Assembly (NCBI GenBank): GCA_025935735.1
Contig: JAICUS010000022.1
Location: 1 to 22,541, forward strand
Direction: 5' to 3'
From: Solirubrobacteraceae bacterium
GTDB lineage: Bacteria; Actinomycetota; Thermoleophilia; Solirubrobacterales; Solirubrobacteraceae
Length of the DNA stretch: 22,541 nucleotides
Below the pieces are notes generated by a model that saw only the letters and a list, made by a program, of their open reading frames with translations, was not told the DNA's origin and made no database searches. The translations under genes were made by a program, and so were the position numbers. Below, piece after piece: positions 13,601-21,030 of the stretch (positions within the stretch are counted from its first letter, which is position 1; each line of letters opens with the position of its first letter).

Positions 13601-14463
13601 AGCGCGAGCATCTTCCGCGCCTCCGCGACGGTGGCGAGCCGCCGGCCGGCGTCCGTGGCCATCCGCGCGGCGCGCGCGACCAGGTCGCCGTTGGAGCGGG
13701 CCATCGTCCCGTCGGGCAGGTAGAAGTTGTCCTCCAGCCCGACGCGGACGTTGCCGCCGAGCGAGAGCGCGGCGGCGAGCAGCCCCCACTGCGCGCGCGA
13801 GATGCCGATCACGCCCCACTGGTGCGGCACGTCGGGCACCTGCTCGGCCATGTGGGCGACGTTGCGGGCGGTCGGCCGGATGCCGCCCGTCACGCCCATC
13901 ACGAACGACACCTGCAGCGGCGGCTTCAGCATCCCCATGTCGAGCAGCGGGTCCAGCGACGCGACGTGGCCGGAGTCGAAGCACTCGTGCTCGGGCCGGA
14001 TGCCCAGCTCGACCATGGGCTCCAGCAGCGCGCCGATCGTCTCGAACGAGTTCTCGAACACCGCCTGGAAGACGAACTGCCGCCGCCGCGCCGAGTACTT
14101 GGCGTAGTTCATCGAGCCCATGTTCAGCGCGCCCACCTCGGGCTTGAGCTCGCGCAGGTAGGCCACCCGCTTCTGGACCGGCACGCCGATCGTCCCCGTC
14201 GAGTAGTTGACGATCAGCGCCTCGCCGACCTCGGCGCGGATCGCCTCGGTGATCGCCCGGAAGTCCTCGACCTCGTGCGACGGCGTGCCGTCCGGCCGGC
14301 GCGCGTGGATGTGCACCATCACGCCGCCCTCGTCGGCGATCCGCCGCGCCTCGGCGGCGTACTCGGCGGGGGTGTACGGGATCGCCGGGCACTGCTCGCG
14401 GTCGGCCAGCGCGCCCGAGATGGCGCAGGTGAGGATGACCGGGGCGTCGATGGGCCGGACTAT
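13597..14463 (-). CDS. beta-keto acid cleavage enzyme (BKACE, DUF849/Kce family)
   Basis: BKACE enzymes split a beta-keto acid with acetyl-CoA to acetoacetate and a new acyl-CoA; 3-keto-5-aminohexanoate cleavage enzyme is the founder. Zinc ligands HIH (His51, His53) and Glu244, plus Arg240 and Asp245 in RVGLEDN, match the known active site. The family Glu in GAE near the N-terminus is Leu here (SGALADREQ), a sign of a different subgroup. Other motifs are NYSTGTIG, LNMGSMNYAK and ESG-equivalent DSG. No ATG, GTG or TTG precedes PVILTCAISG within a plausible distance. I set the start at ATA 14463, which would make an ATAG overlap with the GGDEF stop and 288 residues; ATC 14451 is an alternative. 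Function confident, substrate unknown, start uncertain. Confidence 0.9.
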   Translation of the reverse strand: MVRPIDAPVILTCAISGALADREQCPAIPYTPAEYAAEARRIADEGGVMVHIHARRPDGTPSHEVEDFRAITEAIRAEVGEALIVNYSTGTIGVPVQKRVAYLRELKPEVGALNMGSMNYAKYSARRRQFVFQAVFENSFETIGALLEPMVELGIRPEHECFDSGHVASLDPLLDMGMLKPPLQVSFVMGVTGGIRPTARNVAHMAEQVPDVPHQWGVIGISRAQWGLLAAALSLGGNVRVGLEDNFYLPDGTMARSNGDLVARAARMATDAGRRLATVAEARKMLAL

Positions 14464-15707
14464 TGCAGCGTCCGCGACGCCTTGGCCGCGTACATGGCCC
14501 GGTCGGCCACCGACAGCAGCTCGGCCACCGTGGCGGCGTCGGCGGGGAAGCCGGCGACGCCGATCGCCGCCCGCAGCTCGACGTCGGTCCCGTGGTTGAC
14601 CGCGATCGGCTCGGCCAGCGCGGCGCGCACGCGCTCGACGGTGTCGACGGCGGCGTCGGCGCCGAGGTCGGTGAGCACGACCACGAACTCGTCGCCGCCC
14701 AAGCGGGCCACGAGGTCGCGCTCGCGCACGCAGCGGCGCAGGCGACGCGCCACCTCGCGCAGCGCCTCGTCGCCGGCGGCGTGGCCGTGGCGGTCGTTCA
14801 CGGCCTTGAAGCCGTTGAGGTCGAGCATCAGCACCGCCACGCAGCGCTCGCGGGCCTGGGCGCGCACGAGCGCCGCCTCCAGCGTGCGCTCCAGCGCCCG
14901 CCGGTTGGCCAGCCCGGTCAGCGGGTCGGTGTCGGCCTCGTGGCGCGTGCGCCGGTCGCGCTCCACGCGCGCCGTCACGTCGTCGTAGCTGGCCACCGCG
15001 CCGCGCACGCCGCCGTCCTCGTCCACGAGCGGGTTGGCGCTGGTCTCGATCCACAGCAGCGTCCCGTCCGGGCGCACGAAGCGCACGACCTCGCCGTGGA
15101 CCGCCTCGCCGCGCAGCGCCCGCTTCAGCGGCAGGCGCTCGTCGGTGAGCAGGTGCCCGCGGTCGTCGAGGACGTCCACCGGTACGCCGCTGAGCGCGCG
15201 GCCGGCGAGCGCGTCCACCCCGAGCAGCTTCTCGGCCGCGGCGTTGGCCAGCACGATGCGCGCCTCGGTGTCGGTGACGATCACGCCCTCCTGCAGGCCG
15301 GCGAGGATCGAGCGGTTCAGCCGCTCGGAGTCGCGCAGGCCGCGCTCGGCCTGCTTGGCCTCGGTCACGTTCCTGACCGCGACCAGGATCTTCCGGCCGC
15401 CCAGCGGCGTGATCTTGAGCTCCCACCACGAGTCGCCGAGCTGCTCGTCGCCGCCGTAGTTGAACTCGAGCGTCGTCTCCTGCTGGCTCAGCGCGACCGT
15501 GTGCATCGGGGTCGGCCCGAACCGCGCGGCGGGGAAGATCTCGAGGTCGCTGCGGCCGACGAGCGGCTCGAGGTCGAAGCCGGCCTCTCGGCTCGCCGCC
15601 GGGTTGACGTACAAGAGCGTCAGCGAGCGTGCGTCGTCGCCGGTCGCCTCCCAGATCTGTAGACCGACGGGTACCGCGTCCAGGACATGTCGCTCGTTGG
15701 CGTCCAT
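14460..15707 (-). CDS. PAS-PAS-GGDEF diguanylate cyclase
   Basis: A 415-residue soluble signalling protein. A first PAS-like domain (about 5-115, LLYVNPAASREAGFD), a second PAS domain (about 128-248, GVIVTDTEARIVLANAAAEKLLG, ending in ASYDDVTAR) and a GGDEF domain (about 255-412) follow in order. The catalytic motif GGDEF is intact at 337-341, and an RxxD product-inhibition site (Arg328 to Asp331) sits five residues before it, so this should be an active, feedback-controlled cyclase making c-di-GMP. DPLTGLANRR and LDLNGFKAVNDRHGH are also canonical. ATG 15707 is chosen over TTG 15719. No transmembrane helix, so it senses a cytoplasmic signal. Its stop abuts the BKACE gene, an unusual partner. 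Confidence 0.92.
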   Translation of the reverse strand: MDANERHVLDAVPVGLQIWEATGDDARSLTLLYVNPAASREAGFDLEPLVGRSDLEIFPAARFGPTPMHTVALSQQETTLEFNYGGDEQLGDSWWELKITPLGGRKILVAVRNVTEAKQAERGLRDSERLNRSILAGLQEGVIVTDTEARIVLANAAAEKLLGVDALAGRALSGVPVDVLDDRGHLLTDERLPLKRALRGEAVHGEVVRFVRPDGTLLWIETSANPLVDEDGGVRGAVASYDDVTARVERDRRTRHEADTDPLTGLANRRALERTLEAALVRAQARERCVAVLMLDLNGFKAVNDRHGHAAGDEALREVARRLRRCVRERDLVARLGGDEFVVVLTDLGADAAVDTVERVRAALAEPIAVNHGTDVELRAAIGVAGFPADAATVAELLSVADRAMYAAKASRTLQ

Positions 15708-15762
15708 GAAGCAGGGCAAAGCGCGGCACCCGTCCTAACCACGCGGTGGCGAGGGTACCCGA

Positions 15763-17310
15763 TCAGACGGGATTCACACCGTGCCGCCGCCAGGGCCGCT
15801 CCACTTTCTTGCATTCTGCCAGGTCCAGGGCCCTGATGATCGTCGGCCGCGTCTCCCGCGGGTCGATCACGTCGTCGATCATGCCGTTGCCCGCGGCCAC
15901 GTAGACGTCGATCAGCCCCTGGTAGGCGCCGATCAGCTCGGCGCGCTTGGCCGGCGGGTCCTCGGCCTCCTCCACCTGCTTGCGGAAGACGATCTCCACC
16001 GCCCCCTCGGCACCCATCACGGAGATCTCCGCGCTCGGCCAGGCCACGATCAGGTCCGGCTCATACGCGCGGCCGCACATCACGTAGTAGCCGGCGCCGT
16101 AGGCCTTGCGGAGCACCACGGTGACCTTCGGTACGGTGGCGCTGGCCACGGCGTGCAGCATCTTCGAGCCGTGGCGGATGATCCCCGCCGCCTCGACCTT
16201 CGTGCCCACCATGAACCCCGGCACGTCGACCAGGAACACGAGCGGGATCCCGAACGCGTCGCACAGCGTGACGAAGCGCGCCGCCTTGTCGGCCGAGTCG
16301 TTGTCGAGGATGCCGCCGAGCTGGCGCGGCTGGGAGGCGACGATGCCCACGGGCCGCCCGCCCATCCGGGCCAGGCAGGTGATCACCGTACGCGCCCACT
16401 TGGGCTTGAGGTCCAGCCACTCGCCGTCGTCGACGATCAGCCGGATCACGTCGTACATGTCGTAGGGCTTGCGGTTGGACTCCGGCAGCACGTCGAGCAG
16501 CGCGTCCTCGCGCCGGTCGACCGGGTCGGACACCGGCCGCCGCGGCGGCGGCTGCTCGCAACTCGCCGGGAAGAACGACAGGTAGTCTCGGATACGCGAC
16601 AGGCACTCCTCGTCGGACTCGCACTCCAGGTCGCCGACGCCCGACTGGCGGCAGTGCACGCGCGCCCCGCCCAGCTGCTCGGGCGTGACGTCCTCGCCGA
16701 TCGCCGCGCGCACCAGGTGCGGGCCGGCCAGCGCCATCGAGCCGCGCCCGGACACCATCGGCACGAAGTCCGCCAGGCCCGGGATGTAGGCCGTGCCGGC
16801 GGCGCACGGCCCCATCACCGCCGCCACCTGCGGGATCACGCCGCTCATGACCGACTCCTCGCGGAACAGCGCGCCGGTGCCGGCGAACAGCGAGCCGACC
16901 GCCTCCTGGATGCGCGCGCCGGCCGAGTCGAGCAGCCAGACGAGCGGGATCCGCTTGGTCAGCGCCAGCTCGCGCAGCCGGGCGACCTTGATCTCGCCGG
17001 TCATCCCCATCGCGCCGGCCATCACGGTGAAGTCGTAGGCGGCGACGGCGACGTGACGGCCGTCGACGCGGCCGTAGCCGGTGATCACCCCGTCGGCCGG
17101 CGCGTCGCGCCCGTCCATCGCCCGCTGGGAGAAGTGCGGGCGGCCGTGGATGCCCAGCTCGGTGAACGTGCCCTCGTCGACCAGCAGCGCGACCCGCTCG
17201 CGCGCGGTCAGCTTGCCGGCCGCGTGCTGGCGGGCGATGCGCTCCTCGCCGCCGCCCAGCCGCGCCCGCGCGCGCCGTTCCTCCAGGTCAACCGCGAGTG
17301 GCCGCAACAT
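15763..17310 (-). CDS. acyl-CoA carboxylase beta subunit (carboxyltransferase)
   Basis: A 515-residue carboxyltransferase that moves a carboxyl group from biotin to an acyl-CoA. The N-terminal crotonase-like half has [17 protein letters not shown] and the oxyanion region [13 protein letters not shown] (169-181). The C-terminal half has [39 protein letters not shown] (362-385) and YGAGYYVM (404-411). It looks more like PccB/AccD-type than methylcrotonyl-CoA carboxylase, and substrate is open. No biotin carboxylase or carrier protein gene is in the window, so the alpha subunit must be encoded elsewhere. The ATG lies 23 bp inside the preceding GAF-GGDEF gene. Confidence 0.93.
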   Translation of the reverse strand: MLRPLAVDLEERRARARLGGGEERIARQHAAGKLTARERVALLVDEGTFTELGIHGRPHFSQRAMDGRDAPADGVITGYGRVDGRHVAVAAYDFTVMAGAMGMTGEIKVARLRELALTKRIPLVWLLDSAGARIQEAVGSLFAGTGALFREESVMSGVIPQVAAVMGPCAAGTAYIPGLADFVPMVSGRGSMALAGPHLVRAAIGEDVTPEQLGGARVHCRQSGVGDLECESDEECLSRIRDYLSFFPASCEQPPPRRPVSDPVDRREDALLDVLPESNRKPYDMYDVIRLIVDDGEWLDLKPKWARTVITCLARMGGRPVGIVASQPRQLGGILDNDSADKAARFVTLCDAFGIPLVFLVDVPGFMVGTKVEAAGIIRHGSKMLHAVASATVPKVTVVLRKAYGAGYYVMCGRAYEPDLIVAWPSAEISVMGAEGAVEIVFRKQVEEAEDPPAKRAELIGAYQGLIDVYVAAGNGMIDDVIDPRETRPTIIRALDLAECKKVERPWRRHGVNPV

Positions 17311-18259
17311 GGCCGTAGCGTGCCAGGCGCGCGTCCGCGAGGCGCAGCGCCGTCGCCACGCTCCCCGCCTCGCGGGGCAGCTCGACCGTCACCGCGCGGC
17401 AGACCACGGCGTAGCCGGCGCCGCGCTCGTCCAGCGCGCCGGAGGCGGCCGCGACCACGCCGTCGGCCACCGGGCCGACCGCCGGGATGAGCGCGCACAG
17501 CTGCACGCCGCCGAGCCGGTAGACGTGGCCGTGGCCGACCATCGCCGCATCGACGCGCTCGGCCAGCCGGGTGAGCAGCTCGTCGCCCGCCAGGTGCCCG
17601 TGGGTGTCGTTGAACCCGCGCACGCCCTGCAGGTCGAGCAGCGCGAGCGTCGCCGGCCGCTTGTCGGCCAGCAGGAGGGCCAGGTCGGCCAGCAGCGCGC
17701 GGCGGTTGCCCAGCCGGGTGAGCGAGTCGTGCGTGGCGGCGAAGTGCAGCTCGGCCGCGGCGGCGGCCACGCGGCGGTTGGCCCCGCGCAGCTCGATCTC
17801 GGCCATCGCCGCGCCGGCCAGGTCCTCCAGCACGCCGTGGTCGCGCCCGGTCCACTGGCGCGGCTCGTGGTCGATCGCGCACAGGGCGCCGATCAGCTCG
17901 CCGTCGGCGGTGGTCAGCGGCACGCCGAGATAGGCGATCACGCCGAGCTCGGAGACCGACGGGTTGTCGCGCACCTTCGGGTGGATGCGCGCGTCGACCA
18001 CCTCGAGCGGGGAGCCGTCCTCGACCACGTGCTTGCAGAACGAGTGCGAGAGCGGCGTCTCGCGCAGGTCGCCCACGCCGACCGAGCTCTTGAACACCTG
18101 CTTGTCGGCGGTGACCAGCGTGAACAGCGCGACCGGCACGTGCAGCACCTCGCTGACCAGGCGCGTGACCCGGTCGAACGCCGCCTCGGGCGCGGAATCC
18201 ACCAGCCCGCTCTCCGCCAGGGCGGCGAGCCGGCGCGGGTCGTCGAGCCCGTCGGTCAC
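17288..18259 (-). CDS. GAF domain protein with degenerate GGDEF domain
   Basis: A 323-residue protein with a GAF domain (about 25-155; LVTADKQVFKSSVG, SHSFCKHVVEDGSPLEVVDAR, YLGVPLTTADGELIGALC) followed by a GGDEF-fold domain (about 172-320). The latter keeps THDSLTRLGNRRALL and GFNDTHGHLAGDE, but the signature is GGVQL (250-254) instead of GGDEF and there is no RxxD site. Loss of the acidic residues that bind metal and polarise GTP argues against cyclase activity; a sensor or GTP/c-di-GMP-binding role is more likely. GTG start is in a GTGA overlap with the arginase-fold gene, and its end overlaps the carboxylase start, so it is embedded in a metabolic operon. Confidence 0.88.
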   Translation of the reverse strand: MTDGLDDPRRLAALAESGLVDSAPEAAFDRVTRLVSEVLHVPVALFTLVTADKQVFKSSVGVGDLRETPLSHSFCKHVVEDGSPLEVVDARIHPKVRDNPSVSELGVIAYLGVPLTTADGELIGALCAIDHEPRQWTGRDHGVLEDLAGAAMAEIELRGANRRVAAAAAELHFAATHDSLTRLGNRRALLADLALLLADKRPATLALLDLQGVRGFNDTHGHLAGDELLTRLAERVDAAMVGHGHVYRLGGVQLCALIPAVGPVADGVVAAASGALDERGAGYAVVCRAVTVELPREAGSVATALRLADARLARYGHVAATRG

Positions 18260-19044
18260 GGCAGCAGCGCCTTCACGATGCCGGCCACCAGGTCGGTGCG
18301 GCGGGCGCGCTCGGCCGGGTCCTCGGGCGCCTCGAACGCCGTCACCTCGAGGCCGACGACGTCGGCGTCGCGCTTGAGCTCGGCCAGCAGCGTGCGCAGC
18401 CCCGTGTCGCTCAGCCCGTGGTCGACCGGGAACTGCGAGGGCAGGATCGACGGGTCGAGCACGTCCATGTCGAGGTGCACATACACGCGGGCGCCGCGCA
18501 GCGCGTCGGCCACCTCGGCCGGGCGCGCGACCGGCACGCCGGCCGTCTCCACCAGCACGCGCTCGCCGGGGTCGAGGTCGCGCACGCCGCACATCAGCAC
18601 CCGGGACGGATCGAGCGCCGGCTCGAAGCCGGCGTCCCAGCGCCCGCAGGCCGCGGCCAGGCACATCCCGCCGAGGAAGCCGCTGGGCGTCGTGTCGGGC
18701 GTGTTGAAGTCCCCGTGCGCGTCCAGCCAGAGCACGCGCGCGTCGGGCGCGTGGCGGATCACGGCCCGGAACGTGGTCATGCAGATCGAGCAGTCGGAGC
18801 TGGTGAGCACGGGGAACGCGCCCGCGGCGAGCATGTCCTCCACCTGGCCGCCGGCCTCCAGCAGGCAGCCGTGCGAGTCGCGCAGGTCGTCGTCGTAGCC
18901 GGCGATGTGGGCGTTGCCGGGCGTGCCGACGAGCCGGGCGTCGGCGTCCAGCGCGCGGCCGAGCGACTCCGCGCCGCGCGCCCCGCCGGGCGTGCGGTCC
19001 GAGGTCCGGCAGCGCAGGACCGTGACGCTCAGCGGCCGTGCCAC
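18256..19044 (-). CDS. arginase/agmatinase/formiminoglutamase fold hydrolase with altered metal site
   Basis: A 262-residue ureohydrolase-family protein. Two of the three metal motifs are canonical: LDAHGDFNT (Asp108, His110, Asp112) and HLDMDVLDP (Asp192, Asp194). The first, normally GGDH, is SSDC here (Cys85 in place of the His ligand), and the arginase GNIHG substrate loop is GFLGG. True arginase activity is therefore doubtful, though binding at least one metal is still possible. Glu in LEVTAFEAP is kept. GTG 19044 overlaps the end of the enoyl-CoA hydratase gene by 16 bp. Substrate unknown; the acyl-CoA setting suggests removal of a guanidino, formimino or related group, which is speculation. 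Confidence 0.85.
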   Translation of the reverse strand: MARPLSVTVLRCRTSDRTPGGARGAESLGRALDADARLVGTPGNAHIAGYDDDLRDSHGCLLEAGGQVEDMLAAGAFPVLTSSDCSICMTTFRAVIRHAPDARVLWLDAHGDFNTPDTTPSGFLGGMCLAAACGRWDAGFEPALDPSRVLMCGVRDLDPGERVLVETAGVPVARPAEVADALRGARVYVHLDMDVLDPSILPSQFPVDHGLSDTGLRTLLAELKRDADVVGLEVTAFEAPEDPAERARRTDLVAGIVKALLP

Positions 19045-19802
19045 GCCGGCTCGCGCTTCTCGAAGAAGGCTTTCACGCCCTCCTGGATGTCCTCGGTCGA
19101 GAACGCCAGCGAGAGCTGGGCGTGCAGGAACTCGAGCGCATCGGCCAGCGCCATGTCCTGGGTGCGGAACAGCGCGTCCTTGCCCATCCGCATCAGCACC
19201 GGCGACTTGGCGGCCAGCCGCTGCGCCCAGTCATTGACAACGAGATCGAAATCGTTCTCATTCACGATCTTGTTCACAATCCCGATCCGCTCGGCCTCTT
19301 GGGCGGAGATCTGCTCGCCCAGCAGCATCAGCTCGGTGGCCTTCTTGCGCGGGACGTTGCGGAAGATCAGCGCGGCGATCATGAACGGGAAGACCCCGAC
19401 GTTGATCTCCGGCGTCCCGAACCGCGCGGTGTCCTTCGCCACGATCAGGTCGCAGGCCAGCGCCAGCCCGAGCGCGCCGGCCAGCACGTGGCCGTTCGCG
19501 GCGCACAGCGTCGGCTTGCCCAGCTCGCCGATCGCCCGGAACAGGCGCGGGAAGCGGTCGGTCCCCCAGTGCTTGTGGACGAGCGAGTCGGGCGCGGCGA
19601 ACTGGCCGAGATCGCCGCCGGCGCTGAACACCTTCTCGTGCGTGGAGGTGAGCACCACGCAGCGCACGCCGTCGTCGGCGCGGGCCCGCTCGAAGCCGGC
19701 CAGCAGGTCGTCCAGCAGGTCGTCGGAGAGCGCGTTGCGCGTCTCGGGCTTGTCGAGCGCGAGCGTGGCGACGCCGGCGGACACGTCGTAGCGCAGACCC
19801 AT
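19029..19802 (-). CDS. enoyl-CoA hydratase/isomerase family protein
   Basis: A 257-residue crotonase-fold enzyme acting on an enoyl-CoA. Oxyanion-hole segments are FSAGGDL (59-65) and NGHVLAGALGLALACD (103-118). The second catalytic Glu is present as Glu132 in FGTPEINVGVFP. The first, normally in GGGCELA, aligns to Gly112, so the two-Glu hydratase pair is incomplete and isomerase or another crotonase chemistry is possible. The ATG at 19802 has no Shine-Dalgarno; a TTAGGCT -10 candidate lies 9 bases upstream. It heads the minus-strand catabolic operon. A local drop in GC around 19230-19290 coincides with an Asn/Asp/Phe/Lys-rich segment. Confidence 0.9.
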   Translation of the reverse strand: MGLRYDVSAGVATLALDKPETRNALSDDLLDDLLAGFERARADDGVRCVVLTSTHEKVFSAGGDLGQFAAPDSLVHKHWGTDRFPRLFRAIGELGKPTLCAANGHVLAGALGLALACDLIVAKDTARFGTPEINVGVFPFMIAALIFRNVPRKKATELMLLGEQISAQEAERIGIVNKIVNENDFDLVVNDWAQRLAAKSPVLMRMGKDALFRTQDMALADALEFLHAQLSLAFSTEDIQEGVKAFFEKREPAWHGR

Positions 19803-19811
19803 CGAGGTGCC

Positions 19812-19838
19812 AGCCTAACCGCCGCCAGGCCTTAGGCT
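19812..19838. promoter_or_regulatory. divergent -10 pair forming an inverted repeat (AGCCTAA - 13 bp - TTAGGCT)
   Basis: The left arm (19812-19818) read on the minus strand is TTAGGCT, whose TAGGCT ends 9 bases before the hydratase ATG. The right arm (19832-19838) is TTAGGCT, ending 7 bases before the dehydrogenase ATG. Both fit TANNNT and both genes lack a Shine-Dalgarno, so two leaderless divergent transcripts are the simplest reading. Each -10 lies about where the other's -35 would be. An operator palindrome is an alternative, and the two are not exclusive. Confidence 0.55.
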
Positions 19839-19845
19839 CCAGTGC

Positions 19846-21030
19846 ATGGCCGCCACCGATGTCCTGAAGCCGGATCACGCGGCGCCCCGGCGCCACTTCA
19901 TCTTCACCGAGGAGCACGAGGCGCTGCGCGAATCCATCCACTCGTTCGTCATGCGCGAGCTCGCCCCGCACGCCGAGGAGTGGGAGGAGACGACGTTCCC
20001 GGACTCGGTGTTCCGGCGGATGGGCGAGCTCGGGTTCCTCGGCCTCTCGATGCCGGAGGAATACGGCGGCCAGGGCGGCGACTACTTCTGCAACCTCGTG
20101 CTGGCCGAGGAGCTGTCGCACTCGGGCTCGGGCGGGTTCGCCATGGGCGTCGCGGTGCACACCGACATGGCCACGCCGCCGATCCTGCAGTTCGGCACCG
20201 AGGAGCAGAAGCAGGCCTACCTCGTGCCGGCGATCCGCGGCGAGAAGATCTCCTGCCTGGGGATCACCGAGCCGGATGCGGGCAGCGACGTCTCCGGTAT
20301 CCGCACGCGCGCGGTGCGCGACGGTGATGAGTGGGTGATCAACGGCTCCAAGACCTACATCACCAACGGCCACCGGGCAGACTTCATCGTGCTGGTGACC
20401 AAGACCGACCCGGACGCCGGCTACGACGGGTTCACGCTGTTCCTGGTCGACATGGACGCGCCGGGCGTGATCCGCGAGAAGAAGCTCGTCAAGCTCGGCA
20501 TGCACGCGTCCGACACGGCGCTGCTGGCGTTCAACGACGTCCGCGTGCCTGATTCCGCCGTGCTCGGCCAGGTGGGCAAGGGCTTCTACCAGATCATGTG
20601 GGAGCTCCAGGGCGAGCGGCTGATCGGCGCGGCCGGTTGCGTCGCCGGCGCCCAGCGCGCGTTCGACCGCACGCTCGCCTACGCCCTCGAGCGGCGCGCG
20701 TTCGGTCGCCAGATCGGCCACTTCCAGGTCATCCGGCACAAGTTCGCCGCGATGGCCACCAAGATCGAGGCCTCCCGCCAGCTCGTCTACACCACCGCCT
20801 GGCGCTTCGCCAACGGCGAGTACCCGGTCCGCGAGATCTCGATGGCCAAGCTGCACGCCGCGCAGATGTGCTGCGAGGTGGCCGACGAGTGCCTGCAGAT
20901 CCACGGCGGCGCGGGCTACATGCGCGAGTACCAGATCGAGCGCGCCTGGCGCGACCTCCGCCTGAACCGGATCGGCGCCGGGACCGACGAGATCATGCTC
21001 GACGTCATCGGGCGCTCGTACGGCCTCTAG
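19846..21030 (+). CDS. acyl-CoA dehydrogenase (isovaleryl/long-chain/citronellyl-CoA dehydrogenase-like)
   Basis: A 394-residue flavoenzyme for alpha,beta-desaturation of an acyl-CoA. Motifs include GFLGLSMPEEYGGQGGD (63-79), the FAD-contact segment CLGITEPDAGSDVSG (137-151), WVINGSKTYITNG (163-175), RRAFGRQI (283-290) and HGGAGYMREY (353-362). At the usual C-terminal catalytic Glu position the sequence is IGAGTDEIM with Ala378. The base is instead likely Glu257 in GERLIGA, as in isovaleryl- and long-chain dehydrogenases. Features such as VAVHTDMATPPI and IGxGxDEIML also recall AtuD citronellyl-CoA dehydrogenase. The ATG at 19846 has a -10 candidate seven bases upstream and no Shine-Dalgarno. 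The stop shares a CTAG with the convergent gene. Confidence 0.95.
   Translation: MAATDVLKPDHAAPRRHFIFTEEHEALRESIHSFVMRELAPHAEEWEETTFPDSVFRRMGELGFLGLSMPEEYGGQGGDYFCNLVLAEELSHSGSGGFAMGVAVHTDMATPPILQFGTEEQKQAYLVPAIRGEKISCLGITEPDAGSDVSGIRTRAVRDGDEWVINGSKTYITNGHRADFIVLVTKTDPDAGYDGFTLFLVDMDAPGVIREKKLVKLGMHASDTALLAFNDVRVPDSAVLGQVGKGFYQIMWELQGERLIGAAGCVAGAQRAFDRTLAYALERRAFGRQIGHFQVIRHKFAAMATKIEASRQLVYTTAWRFANGEYPVREISMAKLHAAQMCCEVADECLQIHGGAGYMREYQIERAWRDLRLNRIGAGTDEIMLDVIGRSYGL

Noticed and set aside
15732..15737. Minus-strand TAGGAC as -10 for the PAS-PAS-GGDEF gene
   Set aside because: It lacks the final T of the consensus and is 24 bases from the start with no -35; too weak to list as a promoter.
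19230..19290. Local drop in GC inside the enoyl-CoA hydratase gene
   Set aside because: The codons encode an Asn/Asp/Phe/Lys/Ile-rich segment that requires lower-GC codons; the frame and motifs continue without a break, so an inserted fragment is not needed.
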